A DNA stretch of 64,000 nucleotides from Bidens hawaiensis (GCA_021521415.1 JAIQDT010005003.1:137001-201000), one strand, 5' to 3'; shown: positions 22,426 to 35,112, counted from the first letter of the stretch. The notes: generated by a model from the letters alone, not told the origin. Translations and numbers: made by a program.

Positions 22426-24137
22426 TTACTCGGGATTGATCATCCCATTAAGCTCAATAAGGTTTTGAAAACGGGACCGGTCAAAAGCTTTTGTAAAAAG
22501 ATCGGCAAAATTATCTAGTGAATCAACCTTTTCAAGAAAGATTAATTTCTTCTCAGCGCAATCCCGTATGAAATGATGACGAATGTCAATATGTTTTATT
22601 TTACTATGTTTTACGGGATTGTTAGTCACTGAGATAGCAGCAGTGTTATCAATGCAAATAGGAGTTTGAGCGAAATTCAGACCATAATCTCGCATTTGTT
22701 GTTGTATCCATAAAACCTGGGAGCAGCAATTTGATGCTGCCATGTATTCTGCTTCACATGTGGATATGGCCACTGAAGTCTGCTTCTTGCATTACCACGA
22801 CACCAATCTTCCTCCTAGAAATTGACAGCCACCAGTTGTTGACTTTTTGTTATGGTTACATCCTCCATAGTCTGAGTCTGTGTATGCCACCAGATCCAGT
22901 TCTCCTCCTTTTGGATACCAGAGACCCAATTTAGGCTTCCCTTTAAGATACCGCAAAATTCTCTTCACTCCCTTCATGTGCGACTCCTTTGGGTTTGCCT
23001 GAAAACGAGCACAAAGACAAACAGCAAACATAATGTCAGGTCTGGAAGCAGTTAAATACATCAAAGAACCTATAATGGCACAATACTAAGTGGGATCCAC
23101 ATCTTCATCACTGTCGGAGTCAGCACCAAGTTTGTGGTTGACACAAATCGGAGTGTCAAACAGGGTGCTTTCATCCATCTTAAAACGTTTAAGCACGTCG
23201 TGAACATATTTAGTTTGATGAATGAACATGCCATCCTTCTTCTGATCTACCTGTAAGCCCAAAAAGAAAGTTAGTTCACCCATGGCGCTCATCTCAAACC
23301 TTTTCTTCATAACCGCTTCAAACTCCTGACACATAGAAATCTTTGAGGCTCCGAAGATGATATCGTCCACATAGACCTGAACGAGAAGAAAATCTTTCCC
23401 ATTCCACTTTATAAACAATGTACTGTCGATCTCTCCTCTCACAAACCCATTTTCCAGCAAATAATCAGATAAAGTTGCGTACCAAGCTCGTGGAGCCTGA
23501 TGTAGGCCATATAATGCTTTACTGAGCTTGTACACATGATCTGGAAAGTCTTGATCAGGAAACCCCGGAGGTTGATCGACATATACCACTTCATCGACCT
23601 TGCCTTTAAGGAAAGCACTTTTAACATCCAGCTGAAACACTTTCATATCTTTGTGTGCAGCAAAGGCCAAGAAAAGTCGCATTTCTTCTAGTCTTGCCAC
23701 AGGAGCAAACACCTCATTGTAGTCGATCCCTTCTTGTTGATTAAATCCTTTGACTACTAATATTGCCTTGTTCCGGATGATTACCCCTTTCTCATCTCTC
23801 TCGCATTTGAATACCCACTTCGTGCCGATTGCATTCACATCTCGTGGCTTTTCAACCAACCGCCAAACTTCCATGTTGTTAAATTGAGCCAATTCTTCCT
23901 GCATGGCTACTACCCACGAGCTATCCTTTAATGACATCTGATAGTTCTTTGGTTCAATTTGACTGATAAAGCAAGCATACAAGCATTCATTCATAATACC
24001 AGTACCTTTAATGCTTGCATACACACATGTGTTTTCTTCCAAGCTCCTTCTGGTTCGCACTCCATCGGAAGGACTACCGATCACATTCTCCAGGGGATGA
24101 TTCTTGTGGATTCTGGTGGTTTGGACAGGACCAACCT
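22426..24137 (-). pseudogene. Element B reverse transcriptase and RNase H
   Basis: Part of a 481-residue open stretch (24531-23086) running from the integrase tail through [46 protein letters not shown], the catalytic YVDDIIFG at about 23350-23375 and FFLGLQVDQK. A TAG after DVDPT (23086-23088) ends it. RNase H follows from 23064 (YLTASRPDIMF, DSDYGGC) with a break near 22790. The last piece, 22773-22426, has STCEAEYMAAS and CIDNTAAISV and ends LNGMINPE. The catalytic boxes are present but the chain is broken twice. Confidence 0.9.
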
Positions 24138-25737
24138 CTAAGTCTTCTCCAAGATTTGGAGAGATTTCATCTGAATTGTGTTGAGTGTGAAACGGATTGA
24201 TAAATTCATCACCACTTGAGACAGCAGGAGTTTCAACATTAATTGACACGGGAGTTTGTTTTTCATTGAACTGTGGACGATGCAGAAATGCCTCATCTTC
24301 ATCGAGTAGCATCTGAGTTGCCATTCTTTCTTCTGTTTCTGCAAAATCAAAAGAAGGTAGATTAAAGGATTTGAATAATTTATCATAATCGAAAGCCTCT
24401 GCTGGTCCCATGCTAGGCTTTGGTGATTTGTAACTTGTAATGTCAGTGTTACAGACCACCTCAACCTTATTGTTCGATAGATTAAAGACTCTTCTATTGG
24501 GTGACCCAACCACGTAGCCAACAAGATACATTCGTCAGATTTCTCACCATATTTTGAGTTAGTCTTTAAGATTGAACATGGGGACCCAAAAGGTTCAAGA
24601 CCTTTCAAATTTGGCTTTCTACCATGCATTAATTCATAACAAGTTTTATTTAATCTTTTAACAGTTAAAACACGATTAAGGATATAGCAGGCCATGGCAA
24701 CAGCCTCAGCCCAGAACACCACGGGAAGTTTAGCATCTGCCAGCATAGTCCTGGCTCCCTCGATTAGAGTTCAATTCTTCCTTTCAGCTACTCCATTCTA
24801 TTGCAAAGTATATGGTGCACTAAACTGATGCTCTATCCCTTTCTGCAGACAAAACATCCCATTTGATAGTTCTTGAATTCTGTGCCGTTATCGCTTCTGA
24901 TGAACTTGACTTTTCCCCCAGTAATATTTTCCACTTTGGTAATCAAGTTAATTACCAACTGCACTGTTTCATCTTTAGCTTTCAGAAAATAAACCCATGA
25001 GTAACGTGAGTAATTATCAGTCACAACTAAGCAATAGGATGTTCCACCCAGGCTTCTAACATTGATAGGACCAAACAGATCCATGTGAAGCAAGTCCAAT
25101 GGTGTGACAATTGAGTTAACCAATTTGGAGTGATGTGATTTCTTATGCTACTTTCCTTTCTTGCATGACAGACATTGGTCTTCAAAGTTGAAATTCTTTA
25201 ATGGTACCCCAAGTACCAGCCCACTCTTAACTATGTAGTTCATCTTACGTAGATGAATATGACCCATCCTTCGATGCCACAATTCCGACTTAGATTCTGT
25301 TGCTTTTGACAAGAGACATGATTCTTCCGACTCCATCTTGGTGGACCTCATGTCCATCACGTACGTATTCTTCTCTCTTGGAGCTTTCATCACAACCCAG
25401 GTTTTAGGAATTTTGAAACCAGGATAAAGCACAAGTGCTTCATCCTTTGTAAAGTGCACAGTGTATTCTTTGTCACAGATCTTAGAGACGCTCAGAAGAT
25501 TGTGCTTTAACTCTTCCATGAAATTAACCTTCTCCAACTTGATTCTCCCATTAGTAACAGTACCGATTCCAGAAATGCTTCCTCCACTCTCTCCTGCAAA
25601 ACTAACTCTTCCTCCTAGTACAGCTTTCAAATCACATAACAAATTCTTGTTACCCGTCATATGCCGGGAACAGCCACTGTCGACAACCCACATGTTGTTC
25701 ACAGTCCTGTTCGACTGTTCCTGCACAGTTAAAGGAA
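24138..25737 (-). pseudogene. Element B protease and integrase
   Basis: Protease VVDSGCSRHMTG lies near the start of 25726-25148, which runs to the zinc region LWHRRMGHIHLRKMNYIV and CLSCKKGK. A stop at about 25148 is followed by the core (25123-24833) with HMDLFGPI and RSDNGTEF. Another break comes before the NGVAERKNRT region at 24780, where the plus strand shows two codon-level changes relative to A. Reading resumes in 24746-24138 (MLADAKLPVVFWAEA, GRKPNLKGLEPFG) and then shifts into the RT-bearing frame. Several breaks make it inactive. Confidence 0.87.
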
Positions 25738-25741
25738 CGAA

Positions 25742-28453
25742 TTAAAAGCAGGGGACCCAAGCCCTTCTGGTCTTGGGTTGGTCGAACCTGTCAAACGGCA
25801 TCCAACTCCTTGGTTTCCTACAGTTCCTTTGAGGGAAGTTTTCATTTGATCTGAAAGGAGGATTTCTAGAAAACTGATTATGAGGCCATCCAAACATCCT
25901 TGATTTTCTTGCATTAATGGATTCGAAGTTACCCGTTCTGTGATTAACTGGGAAAAAACGAGGTTGGTTTCTGTGAAATCTTAAATTTGTCCAACGATTA
26001 AAGTTGGATGCATTAGAATTTTTACCAGTACCAGTTTTAAAGTTCGTTCCATTTTCAGTTTTGGTTGGCCTCAAATTTTTAGATTTCTTCCTTTTCAGCG
26101 GACAGTTACTGACTAAGTGACCTACCTTGTTACATCGAAAACAACTTTTGTTCGGACAATTAATTTTCTTTGGACAATCTGTGTCTATCCGAACAATCTT
26201 TTCAGAAGTTGCAGCAGAAGATGAAGTTGCTTCACTGACAGTTTGTTTCACATAAGGGGGAACGAATGGGTTTAAAGAAGATTTCTTTTCACTAAAAGTA
26301 TCACTCTCCCCCCGTCTGAGTAACACAACTTCATCATCTACTTTGCGAATGTTCACAGACCCCTTATTCGTGGAATCTTGATCCACAACTGACGATTTTG
26401 TCTGAACCGATTCATTAATATCTTTATCGAGGTTCTCATGATTGCTCAATTTAACGTTGGTGTTGCTTGATTAAACTCTAACGGGTGAATCAATGGAGCT
26501 GACATTTCCCGATACTGTCTGATCAGGTTTAACAAAGGCAGGTGGTTGATTACAAGGATTATAAGTATAGTTATTGTTAAAAGGTGGTGGAACTTCATTG
26601 TATCCAATTCCTCCTTTATCGTTGGGAGAACGTTGAACACTTAGGACATGATTAAGCATCATTGAAGAGTTCCTAAACTGTTCAAGTTTTCTGTTTAGTT
26701 CCACCACTTTCACTTGATAATCTGCTATCTGTTTGTCCTTTTCAGCAATAAGTTTGGTTTTTTCTTCCACAACTTCATAACTTAGATCGATTACTTGGAT
26801 TTTCTCAGCTAATGTTGCCTTAAGGCATCTTATGTCTTTTTCACCAGCATTAATTTTGACCGAGTAACTATTTCCCTTTGTTTAGAGTAATGATGTTCTT
26901 TTTTTACAATTTTAATTCTTTTTCCAAACTTACATACTGATCAGTTAAAGCATTTAATTGATCAGACAGTTTTTCATATTGTTCATAATGAGGTTCAGAA
27001 CATACCTCTAAGAGCTGATCATTCACTTCTGCCATGTATGCTTGATCCTCCACTGGTTCCTTGTCACATATTTCACTCACGATATTCACCAGATTTGCTT
27101 GTTCAATCACCTCCTCAACTTTGATGTTCCAATTATATCCACCATTCTGTTGAGACACCATGGCTTTTATTTCACTTCCATTCCCATTCTGCTGAGTAGG
27201 CCTGTTCTGCTCCGTTCAACTCTTTCATTTGTACACTCTCTTGTAAAGTGTCCATTCTGTTGATAGTTGTAGCAACGAACCTTTGACTTGTCAAATCCTG
27301 GTCTCTCTCCCACGAACTTTCGTCCAGTCTTCTTCATAAACCGTTTTACCCTTCTTAGTATCATCGCCATTTGCCACTGCAGATCCATTTCTTCCATGTC
27401 ATCAACATCTATCTGATCATAGTCCTCATCCAAGGTTGCAGGGTCAACTATCTTTCCCTTGATGTAATTCTCATAAGACGCAATGAAAGAGGCATAAAGC
27501 GCAAATTGTTGTTTTCAGCAGATTTTACACTCATAGGCATCCTTGAGTAATTTACACTTTAAGGACTAGTAGACGAATTACTGACTTAGGATTGAGGTTT
27601 TGAAGAACCACTTCCACTAGCTACAAAGCATATATCTCCATCCATATTCATCACCACAAGACCATCTTGCGTAGAATTTGGTTCCCCGCCTGAGTAATAG
27701 GCGGTCGACTCTGATTTAGAGCTTGAGTTTGTAGAGCCTTTTGCACCATACATTCCTGGATCCTAAAGCTGATCAGTAGGCGTCTCTTTTCGTAACATAT
27801 TAAGCTCATAATTTCGTAACTTATTAACCACCTTCTCTAAATCAAAGCTATCAAATTCTTTATCTTCTTTCATCAGAACTGTGTACATCTCCTATCTTGT
27901 AGGAAGAGCATTAAGGAGTTTTTCCACAATCTCACACTCAGAGTATTTTATGGAGTAGTTGTCCAATTCGGTCATCAAGTGATAGTATCTTGTGATGATG
28001 TCATCAAGTGATTCATTCTTAAAGTACTTGAATACTAAGAACTGAGTTTTTAGTAACTTTGTCTTGGAGTTTCGAATTCCGACGTTTTCTTCATAGCGGT
28101 TCTCCAATGCTTCCCACAATTCTCTAGCCGACTTGTACTTTCTGAAAGTATAAAGAATTTCCTAAGGTAGTGCCATGGTGATTGCAGCTAGTGCCTTACT
28201 TTCTGCCTCGTACATCTTCTTCTCATCGTCCTCCATCTTATTATATTTTTTTAGTTGCTCACGTCCTTCAAACTCAGTTGTTGGAGGGATATAGCCATCC
28301 TGAATACATACCCACATCTTGATATTTCACATACTGCTCAAATCTGTCTTTCCACGCAACAAAATCTGTACCTTTAAGTAACTTTGGAGCTGTAGTCGCT
28401 GATCCAGCTTCAACTTCCATCTTTACCAATTCAGTGATGTTTATTGGCGTCAT
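25742..28453 (-). pseudogene. Element B gag
   Basis: ATG at 28453 (MTPINITELVKMEVEAG). The capsid part is interrupted by stops, for example near 28165 (LP-stop-EI where A has QEI) and near 27770. The first knuckle is altered to CYNYQQNGHFTREC: its second Cys is Tyr, which should abolish zinc binding. The coiled coil spans 27161-26471 in several frames. The second knuckle, CFRCNKVGHLVSNC, lies in 26449-25742, which ends RRAWVPCF just before the protease. The two-knuckle plan matches A. Confidence 0.85.
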
Positions 28454-28494
28454 ATTAAACCGAAACGAGAGCTGGAACTAATACAAACTGTATT

Positions 28495-28645
28495 ACGTGG
28501 CGAAGATAGTATAACTTCGCCTTGCCTTAACTACGCTGGGGCGAAGTTATAATTAACTTCACTTTCTATTAACTTCACCAAATAACTTCGCCAGGTCCCA
28601 ACTTCGCCGAAACCCTAATAACAGATGACGGCAACTTCGTTGGAT
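28495..28645. repeat. Element B leader modules (GCGAAGTT / AACTTCGC)
   Basis: About nine full or altered copies in both orientations between PBS and gag, e.g. gcgaagttataattaacttcac near 28540. Same position and same core as in element A, with more decay. Confidence 0.85.
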
Positions 28646-28837
28646 GCGAGATCTGATTTTGAGCACTGGATTTCTGGTTTTGAATGATTAAAAGAGAGTG
28701 TGGAGTGCGACGAGGGTAATATGGTGTAGGAATGGACTGAACGAACGGTATTTTATGTGAAACGAATCTGTGAAAAGTCTAGCAGAGTAATTTTAACACT
28801 CGTGTGATAATCCCGAACCACACAATCACGAGCAAAA

Positions 28838-28849
28838 GCTCTGATACCA
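28838..28849 (-). promoter_or_regulatory. Element B primer-binding site
   Basis: Plus strand gctctgatacca, i.e. TGGTATCAGAGC for the element, two bases from the 5' LTR. Confidence 0.97.
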
Positions 28850-28851
28850 AT

Positions 28852-29262
28852 TGTAGGTTCCAGCCGGATCAACACAGAATTATCTCGTAACACGAGGGTG
28901 CGGAATCCCCTACGTATACAATATGAGTGTTTAATCGAGAGACACGTAAAGAAAACACGTAACACGTAGGACAAAGGTTACTTTGTTATTAGATGTGAAT
29001 ACGAGAAACACAAAACCCTGCTACTACTTACAAAACGAACACCCAGTTGAAAATCTCTCTTACTAACGGCGCAAGTTAGGTTTAAATAATACGACAACTT
29101 CGCCTAACACCCTAGGCGAAGTTGTCCCTAACTTCGCCAGAACAGAAGTTCGCCAAAACTAGATAACCAAACTAACTAGTTCATAAAGACAAAACAAGCA
29201 TCGTAACGATTACAGACACGATAGACTCGAGACAAATGAACTACTGGCATAATGCACCAACA
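28852..29262 (-). repeat. Element B 5' LTR (411 bp)
   Basis: TG...CA ends, paired with 8027-8403. It keeps the U3 hairpin: arms gacaacttcgccta (29093-29106) and taggcgaagttgtc (29113-29126) with a 6-nt loop. Five of the ten substitutions relative to the 3' LTR are CpG to TpG/CpA changes. Confidence 0.96.
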
Positions 29263-29542
29263 TTCGTTAAGAGTCTAAACGAATGAGATAACGAATGAGG
29301 GCCATTCGTGTTCATTAATGTAATTAGTAACAAATGAGGTCATTCGTTAAGGGGATGTTTAACAAATGACCCTATCGTTATAAGCTCCTGTAACTTATGT
29401 TAAAGAAATGAGAATTGTTAGTTATTGAAATCATCTCGTTATGCTGCTAATACTCTCCAGAAACACACACACACACACACACACATTCTTATCTTAATCG
29501 TATTCCTCTAACCTTATTAGCTTGAATCATTCGTTGTCAACA
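29263..29542 (+). mobile_element. Element Z 3' LTR, right part
   Basis: Starts with the TTCGT duplication and continues the attcgtta/aacgaatg motifs to about 29350. Then come a probable TATA element (ttataag, about 29380) and an (AC)n run at 29463-29486. A CA terminus (gttgtcaaca) at about 29542 is the likely LTR end. That end is inferred from total length (about 443 bp) and has not been confirmed, because Z's other LTR is outside the window. Confidence 0.65.
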
Positions 29543-30638
29543 TGAACTAGATCCGGAAACTAGCTCAATCTTAGAAATGATATTGTGTATATGTTTTAAT
29601 TTTACATGTGCTTAGAGTAATTTTATCCCAATTGAGTTGGGTGCCTAATGAGTTGTCACGAAGGTAATATTGTTGATTTCACAATGGTATTGAAAAGATT
29701 TTACAACAGAGTCAGCGTTATTCACCAGCTGTGTGCTGATGTATTTTTTCCCATATTTCAGGAAAATAGTAAAGATAAGAACAGACAAAGCAAGACAGAT
29801 TAGAAGATTGGAGACATAGTCATTAGACGTTATCTGATAGCTCAGATATTTTATTCCGAATATTATAAAGAATCATATTTTCAAAAGACAGGTATTTGAA
29901 TTATCAAAACGTGTATTCAAATCCCGAGTTTTCAATATAATAATATTTTATCTGAATAGACTTCCGCTCATATTTTATCATACAATATCCCACGGGTATT
30001 CTAACTCGACATTTTATAAAAGAATATTATTTTAAAGACTTCATCTAAAACAAACCCACAACTCTAATATATATTTACAAAACAGATACCAACTAACGGG
30101 TGTTACACCTAGGCCCTAAGTCGGGGTGTGACAAATAATGTCATTGTTTGATCTGGGAGGACAAAAGAATGCATGCCAAAACCACAAATCAATTGAAGCC
30201 ACCGCTCGAAGCATAATCGACGGGTATTGGTGATCACCTCACATATATAGGCCCTTTAGGCTTGTCAGATACATTATGCAAACCCATTGTGTATAACCAA
30301 TGCTACCGAACATCCCAAAAGAACATATTTTTCATCATGTGCATTGTACAGAATTGAAATATCATGACTAGTCGGTTTACGGAAGAACTCATCACCTTAT
30401 AAAATAATTACGACATTATATAAGTATTTTAAACATTCACAAGAAGTTCTATTGGTCACAAGTTGTTTCATCGCCTAATTGCATTTTTAAAATGTAGTGA
30501 AACTCTATTTAAGCCTCCAATCTACGCCTTGAAACCATTCAAATCTCGTTACGATATCTCCAACAATTTTTAAAATCATAGTTATTGACAAAGTAATCAT
30601 CCATTACAACCTCTAGAGTTTTATGACGATCACGTGAC
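29543..30638. other. Unassigned sequence, probably old repeat
   Basis: No gene recognised. At 30098-30133 the sequence runs from gggtgttacacc to ggggtgtgaca, a pattern common at gypsy LTR ends (compare the TGTCACACCC terminus at 50004). An old LTR fragment is possible. Otherwise A/T-rich with nothing I can name. Confidence 0.4.
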
Positions 30639-30680
30639 GCGCGCGCGCGCACACACATACATATATATGTGTGTGTGTGT
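30639..30680. repeat. Compound alternating purine-pyrimidine microsatellite
   Basis: (CG)n-(CA)n-(TA)n-(TG)n in succession, nearly palindromic overall. It abuts the left end of the next TIR element. Confidence 0.9.
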
Positions 30681-30681
30681 C

Positions 30682-32506
30682 TAGGGGACGGTTCAGTGGA
30701 GAAATCATATTAGTGTGAGAAGTGTAAGAAATGAATTATGACCGTTGATTAGATTTGATCTATGGACTACATTGATTTTGGCATTATTGTAAATATTATG
30801 TTTCTAATTTTAATGCTATTTAATAAAATAGGATAATTTTGTAATTTGTCATAGTCATCTAATTAATGATAATCCCACCATTTACAGCATCATCCACTAG
30901 TTTCCAATTTTAATGCTAGCGGAAGTTAATACTGACATATTAATACATTATTTATTTTATCCATTTATTCTATATTCATCCTCACTAATCACTTGGTAAT
31001 CAAAATTAGCTTTTTTATTTTATATTTTACGTAACCTTTTTACTTGATTTTTTATAAGTGGCAATTAACAAAAATTAATCGCTATTTACGTCCTACATAG
31101 AATGTTTATATCCTACAAAACATATTTACACACTGTATATTTACACAAAATTTAACCCTACACAACCTACATAATATATTAATATCATGCACAACATATT
31201 TACACACTATATATATTCATACAACATTCAATCATACACGACCTACACAATATATTTACATCCTACACAACATTTGAGAAGTTGTGTAGGATTGAATGGT
31301 GTGTGAATACAAAGTTTGTACATATGTTGTGCATGACGTAAATTTTATTGTGTGGGTTGTGTAATGTTGAATGTTGTGTAAATATATAGTGTGTAAATGT
31401 GTTGTGTAGGATATAATATATGGTTTCATAATTTTCTGACATTTAAAAAGTTAGTGAAATTTGTATAATAATATAGATACAATGTGTCGTTGACGTCAAA
31501 TCTGTGCATGCCAAACAGTTTGTTTGGTAATTATGTTTACAGTGTAGGATAATTTTGGTTACTATGTAGGACGCGTAGGATAAAATCCTTTAGTGACTAG
31601 GGTGTGTAGGATATTATTGTTAATGATTTAATGTGTACGGTGTGTAGGATAAATATGTTTACTTTGTATGATCCGTACATTTCAATTGGTGTGTAGGACA
31701 AATATGTTTATTGTGTAGGGTCTGCTAAGTAAATATGTTTACTTTGCTAGATAAATTACTTTTCTACCTGTTTTGGGTGTGTAGGATAAATAAGTTCAAA
31801 TGTGTAGGGTATGTAGGATAAATATATTGCAGTTTTTAGATATATGCTATCGAGTTCTAACGATAAGAATGGAGACCAATCCCCTGTTAAGAAAAAAAAT
31901 TAGAGAGAATTGTTATAAATTTGATCTCTTATATGCGATATATCTTATATGCTATGTAGTAATTATAATGTGTGTACAAATTTCTGACTGCCATATTCAA
32001 AATAATTCTTGTGAATTTAGAATGATTTTATTTTGGTTATCGAAATTATTCAAAATAATTCTTGTGAATTTAGAATGATTTTATTTTGGTTATCGAAATC
32101 ATACGGGATGTAAAGATAGTTATGTTTACTTTGAAATTTTTTGTTTTGTATATTATAACTTTTATTTCGGAAAATCGAGAAGATTGAACAAACCTCACTT
32201 GATTTGCTAACAAAATAATCATCTTTGATTAAATAACAATATTTTTCTCGATCTTCCAATGCTTATAGCAATTAATAAAAGAACATCTGATTGTTTTAAA
32301 ATTTAATTAAAACATGAATAAATAAATAGTAATTTAGTGTTTGAAACTTCCAAATTTAAATAGTTACTAAATAAAACAATTTGAAGTTTTGCTATTATAC
32401 GTTTATATTTAATTAAATAAAAAAAGGAAACGAAAAAATTTGATTGGGTGAAAGGATTTATCCAACTTCTCACACTAATATGATTTCTCCATTGAACTCA
32501 ACCCTA
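30682..32506. mobile_element. Non-autonomous TIR DNA transposon (MULE- or hAT-like), 1.8 kb
   Basis: Terminal inverted repeats: left about 30691-30724 begins gttcagtggagaaatcatat, and right about 32463-32497 is its reverse complement with one or two mismatches. Outer ends are TAGGGG... next to TA/TG microsatellites on both sides. There is no transposase. The interior is built from repeats of a gtgtaggataaatatgttta-type unit (about 31540-31830) and an imperfect palindrome of related acacaacctaca motifs (about 31085-31410). The superfamily is not settled because no clear target duplication can be read in the microsatellite flanks. Confidence 0.7.
31995..32100 (+). repeat. 53-bp direct duplication
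   Basis: Units 31995-32047 and 32048-32100 are identical except for the last base, so this is a recent tandem duplication inside the TIR element. Confidence 0.95.
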
Positions 32507-32730
32507 TATATATTTAAAAAAGTTAGTTTTTTATCTATAAAATTAAACAAATACGTACTCCTTAATTTCATTAAACAAAAAAAAATATTCTAACGAACTT
32601 GATATTCCTAAATTTAATCCACTTGAATCCTCTATCGAGATTGGTTTTACTGTTGCTAGTTCAAGTAGTCTCCAATTTTCGTTAATGCTCTTGCCGAAGT
32701 GGAAATGACAACTTAATATATATATATATA

Positions 32731-33097
32731 GGGGAAAGTGAATACGGTGCTGTGGGACGCCTAACCTTACACGGTAAACCTATCAAAACAATGTAGTTTT
32801 GATAAAAAACTTGAAAAATTCCTAAAAGCTATTCCCTAAAACAAAACACGTCTGATGCTTCTTCTCTTTATGCTTTGTGAAAACCCTAGGGCTAATAGTT
32901 TATGGTGATCGACAAGTAAGAAGATGAAGATTCCGGGTTGTTCCAAGACGAAGATTAGTCATTCAGATACGTTAAGGTATTTCATATATAACTCTTGAAT
33001 AATCTGCTTCTTCGAATAAACCATATCAATAAACCCTAGGTCGTTCTATCTAACAATGAAAACGAAGATTAACGGTGAAGATGATGAACATTAACAG
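32731..33097 (+). repeat. Left inner TIR of the MULE
   Basis: Starts ggggaaagtgaatacggtgc and is the inverted copy of 37745-38115 with scattered mismatches and small indels. It contains an internal palindrome around caaaacaatgtagttttg. Confidence 0.85.
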
Positions 33098-33495
33098 TGA
33101 ACATGATGAAGATTAGGTCGCCCTAGTCTACCCTGCAATTCGAATCCGCATCTTCTGCAGGTAATGTTTTATGGTTCCAATTGAAATCGATCATCTAAGT
33201 ATATTTTTTAAAACACAGATTTACAGAGAATAGGTTTGATTCTAATATTCTAATTGGTTTATAAACCCTAATCCCCCAACTCTTAATTTTTCTCCTATTG
33301 CCAATAAACATACGGTTGCATTTTGTGAAATTTGAAACAACTTAAATTAATTAATTTTTGGAATTTATTCGCTCAAAGCAGCTTCAGACAGGTGTGATTT
33401 TTCTGTTAGTTTTTGTACATGTTGATATTTTATGGTAGATGTGTAGAAGGTTACAGGTGACGGGACGTACATGAATATTGTTGACTTAGTGCAAG

Positions 33496-33590
33496 TGCAG
33501 GTCTATGGAGATGAATTTTTGTCGGGTTAGAAGGGCAAATGCAGGTCAATGGAGATGAATTTTTATCGGGTTAGCAGGCCAAATGCAGGT
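33496..33590 (+). repeat. 44-bp tandem duplication
   Basis: tgcaggt...gggttag... units start at 33496 and 33540, with the start of a third at 33584. Inside the MULE, non-coding. Confidence 0.85.
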
Positions 33591-34347
33591 GGTGGACTTA
33601 CCGAGGACTAGGAATATTGTTGACCAAGTGCAAGAGGTTTAATCTTTTTATTCCACTAACTGTGTGTTTTTTATTTGTTATCCATGTTAGCAATTTTGTT
33701 ATATGAATGGCATTTGACTAGTTCTATTTACTTTTGAAGCTATAATGAATAAACTTGAAGATAAATTGAGAACAAGTGAAGATGATGCAAGACAAATGAG
33801 GAGATGCTTGATTTATAGTTGGATAGGTTTTATAATTTTTGTTGTTACTTTTATGTTCATGTAAACAGTTGTCATTGTATTTAGAAGAAATAGAAAAAAA
33901 TTTCTTTGTTATATACTTTGTTAGCACAGAAAAAGATGTAATGCATCTATATGTATGAAATGAATTTCATCTATATGCAGCAATTCGAATTCCATTATTC
34001 GCAGTTTTGGACAGTTTGCACACAGTGGCAGATCCAATTTATAGAGTCGAATATAAAAAAAATCCGGGTAGGTTTGACGGTTCAGTTCGGATGAGTCATT
34101 AATTTTTGTCAAGTTCTATATGAAATAACTCTTCATTGCTATTATTAAAATTGACCTCATTGTATTTCATTTATTTATTGATTCATGATCTGCTACAAGA
34201 ATCTTAATACTTTATACTTGCAGTAGCAGACCAAGCATCACTTGCAGATTTAACAAACATGAAATCTGATGGAAAACATGCATTATTAATTATTGAGCAT
34301 CATATTACTAGACAAGAAACAAAACTAAATTGTTAGATAACCGAGAA

Positions 34348-34499
34348 ACAAAACTTACTAAGCTGCAACATATACCGAACACGACAATGTTCCTGCTAGT
34401 GGTCAACAAAATTCATACTACTAACAAAACTTACTAAGCTGCAACATCTACCGAACACGACAATGTCCCTGCTAGTGGTTAACAAAAATCATACTACTA
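34348..34499 (+). repeat. 76-bp tandem duplication
   Basis: Units 34348-34423 and 34424-34499 differ at only a few positions. They lie between the TIR and the minisatellite, with no coding signal. Confidence 0.93.
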
Positions 34500-34711
34500 T
34501 ATATCTTTTAAAACACCCATAGTTTCAATTCATACTAATCCATATTTGAAACCTCAATAATCAATAAATTTAAAAGATCAGTTTAGATAATAATTAAAAT
34601 AGTTGAAAAAAAATATAAGCAGCCCTATAAACCATAGTTGGCTCCATTAATCACAACTGCACCTATTGTTAAAAAAATAGCCCGCCTGCTGCAAGAGTCG
34701 AACAAAGGATG

Positions 34712-35112
34712 TTTGACCCGCTTAAGTTTATATTCAATATTTTGGCCCGTTTGTATTACTATATTTTGACCGGTTTCAATTTATCTGTCAACGTTTTTAC
34801 CCGTTTAAGTTTATATTTCTTTAATTTGGCTCGTTTCATTTTATATTACTATATTTTGACCCGGTTTCAATTTATATTGCTACATTTTGACCCGTTTAAG
34901 TTTATATTTCTATTTTTTGCCCCGTTTCGTTTTATATTACTATATTTTGACCTAGTTTCAATTTATATTGCTATATTGTGACCGTTTACGTTTATATTTC
35001 TATTTTTTTGCCCCGTTTCGTTTTATATTACTATATTTTGACCCGTTTCAGTTTATCTTTTTACGTTTTGACCCATTTAAGTTTATATTGCTATATCGTG
35101 GCCCATTTCATT
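34712..35112 (+). repeat. Minisatellite of a 'tttatatt...ttttgacccgttt' unit
   Basis: About a dozen degenerate units of roughly 32-37 bp, each with a T-rich half and a gacccgtttca-like half. Small ORFs across it are artefacts of the repeat. Confidence 0.88.

Larger units (their letters stand above)
8027..29262 (-). mobile_element. Element B: full-length SIRE-like copia retrotransposon, host of nested element A
   Basis: Minus strand. 5' LTR 28852-29262, PBS 28838-28849, gag-pol 28453-22426, spacer 22425-20557, ORF3 split into 20556-18704 and 9622-8483, polypurine tract 8404-8414, 3' LTR 8027-8403. Flanked by TTCGT target duplications at 8022-8026 and 29263-29267. Without A and its duplication the element is about 12.2 kb. 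By eye the LTRs differ at 10 of 377 aligned bases, plus one 34-bp gap. Gag-pol has many stops and frameshifts, so B is not autonomous. Confidence 0.93.

Noticed and set aside
22426..28453. B gag-pol decay too heavy for its LTR age
   Set aside because: With about 2.7% LTR divergence, several stops and indels in 6 kb are roughly what neutral decay gives, so there is no clear anomaly.
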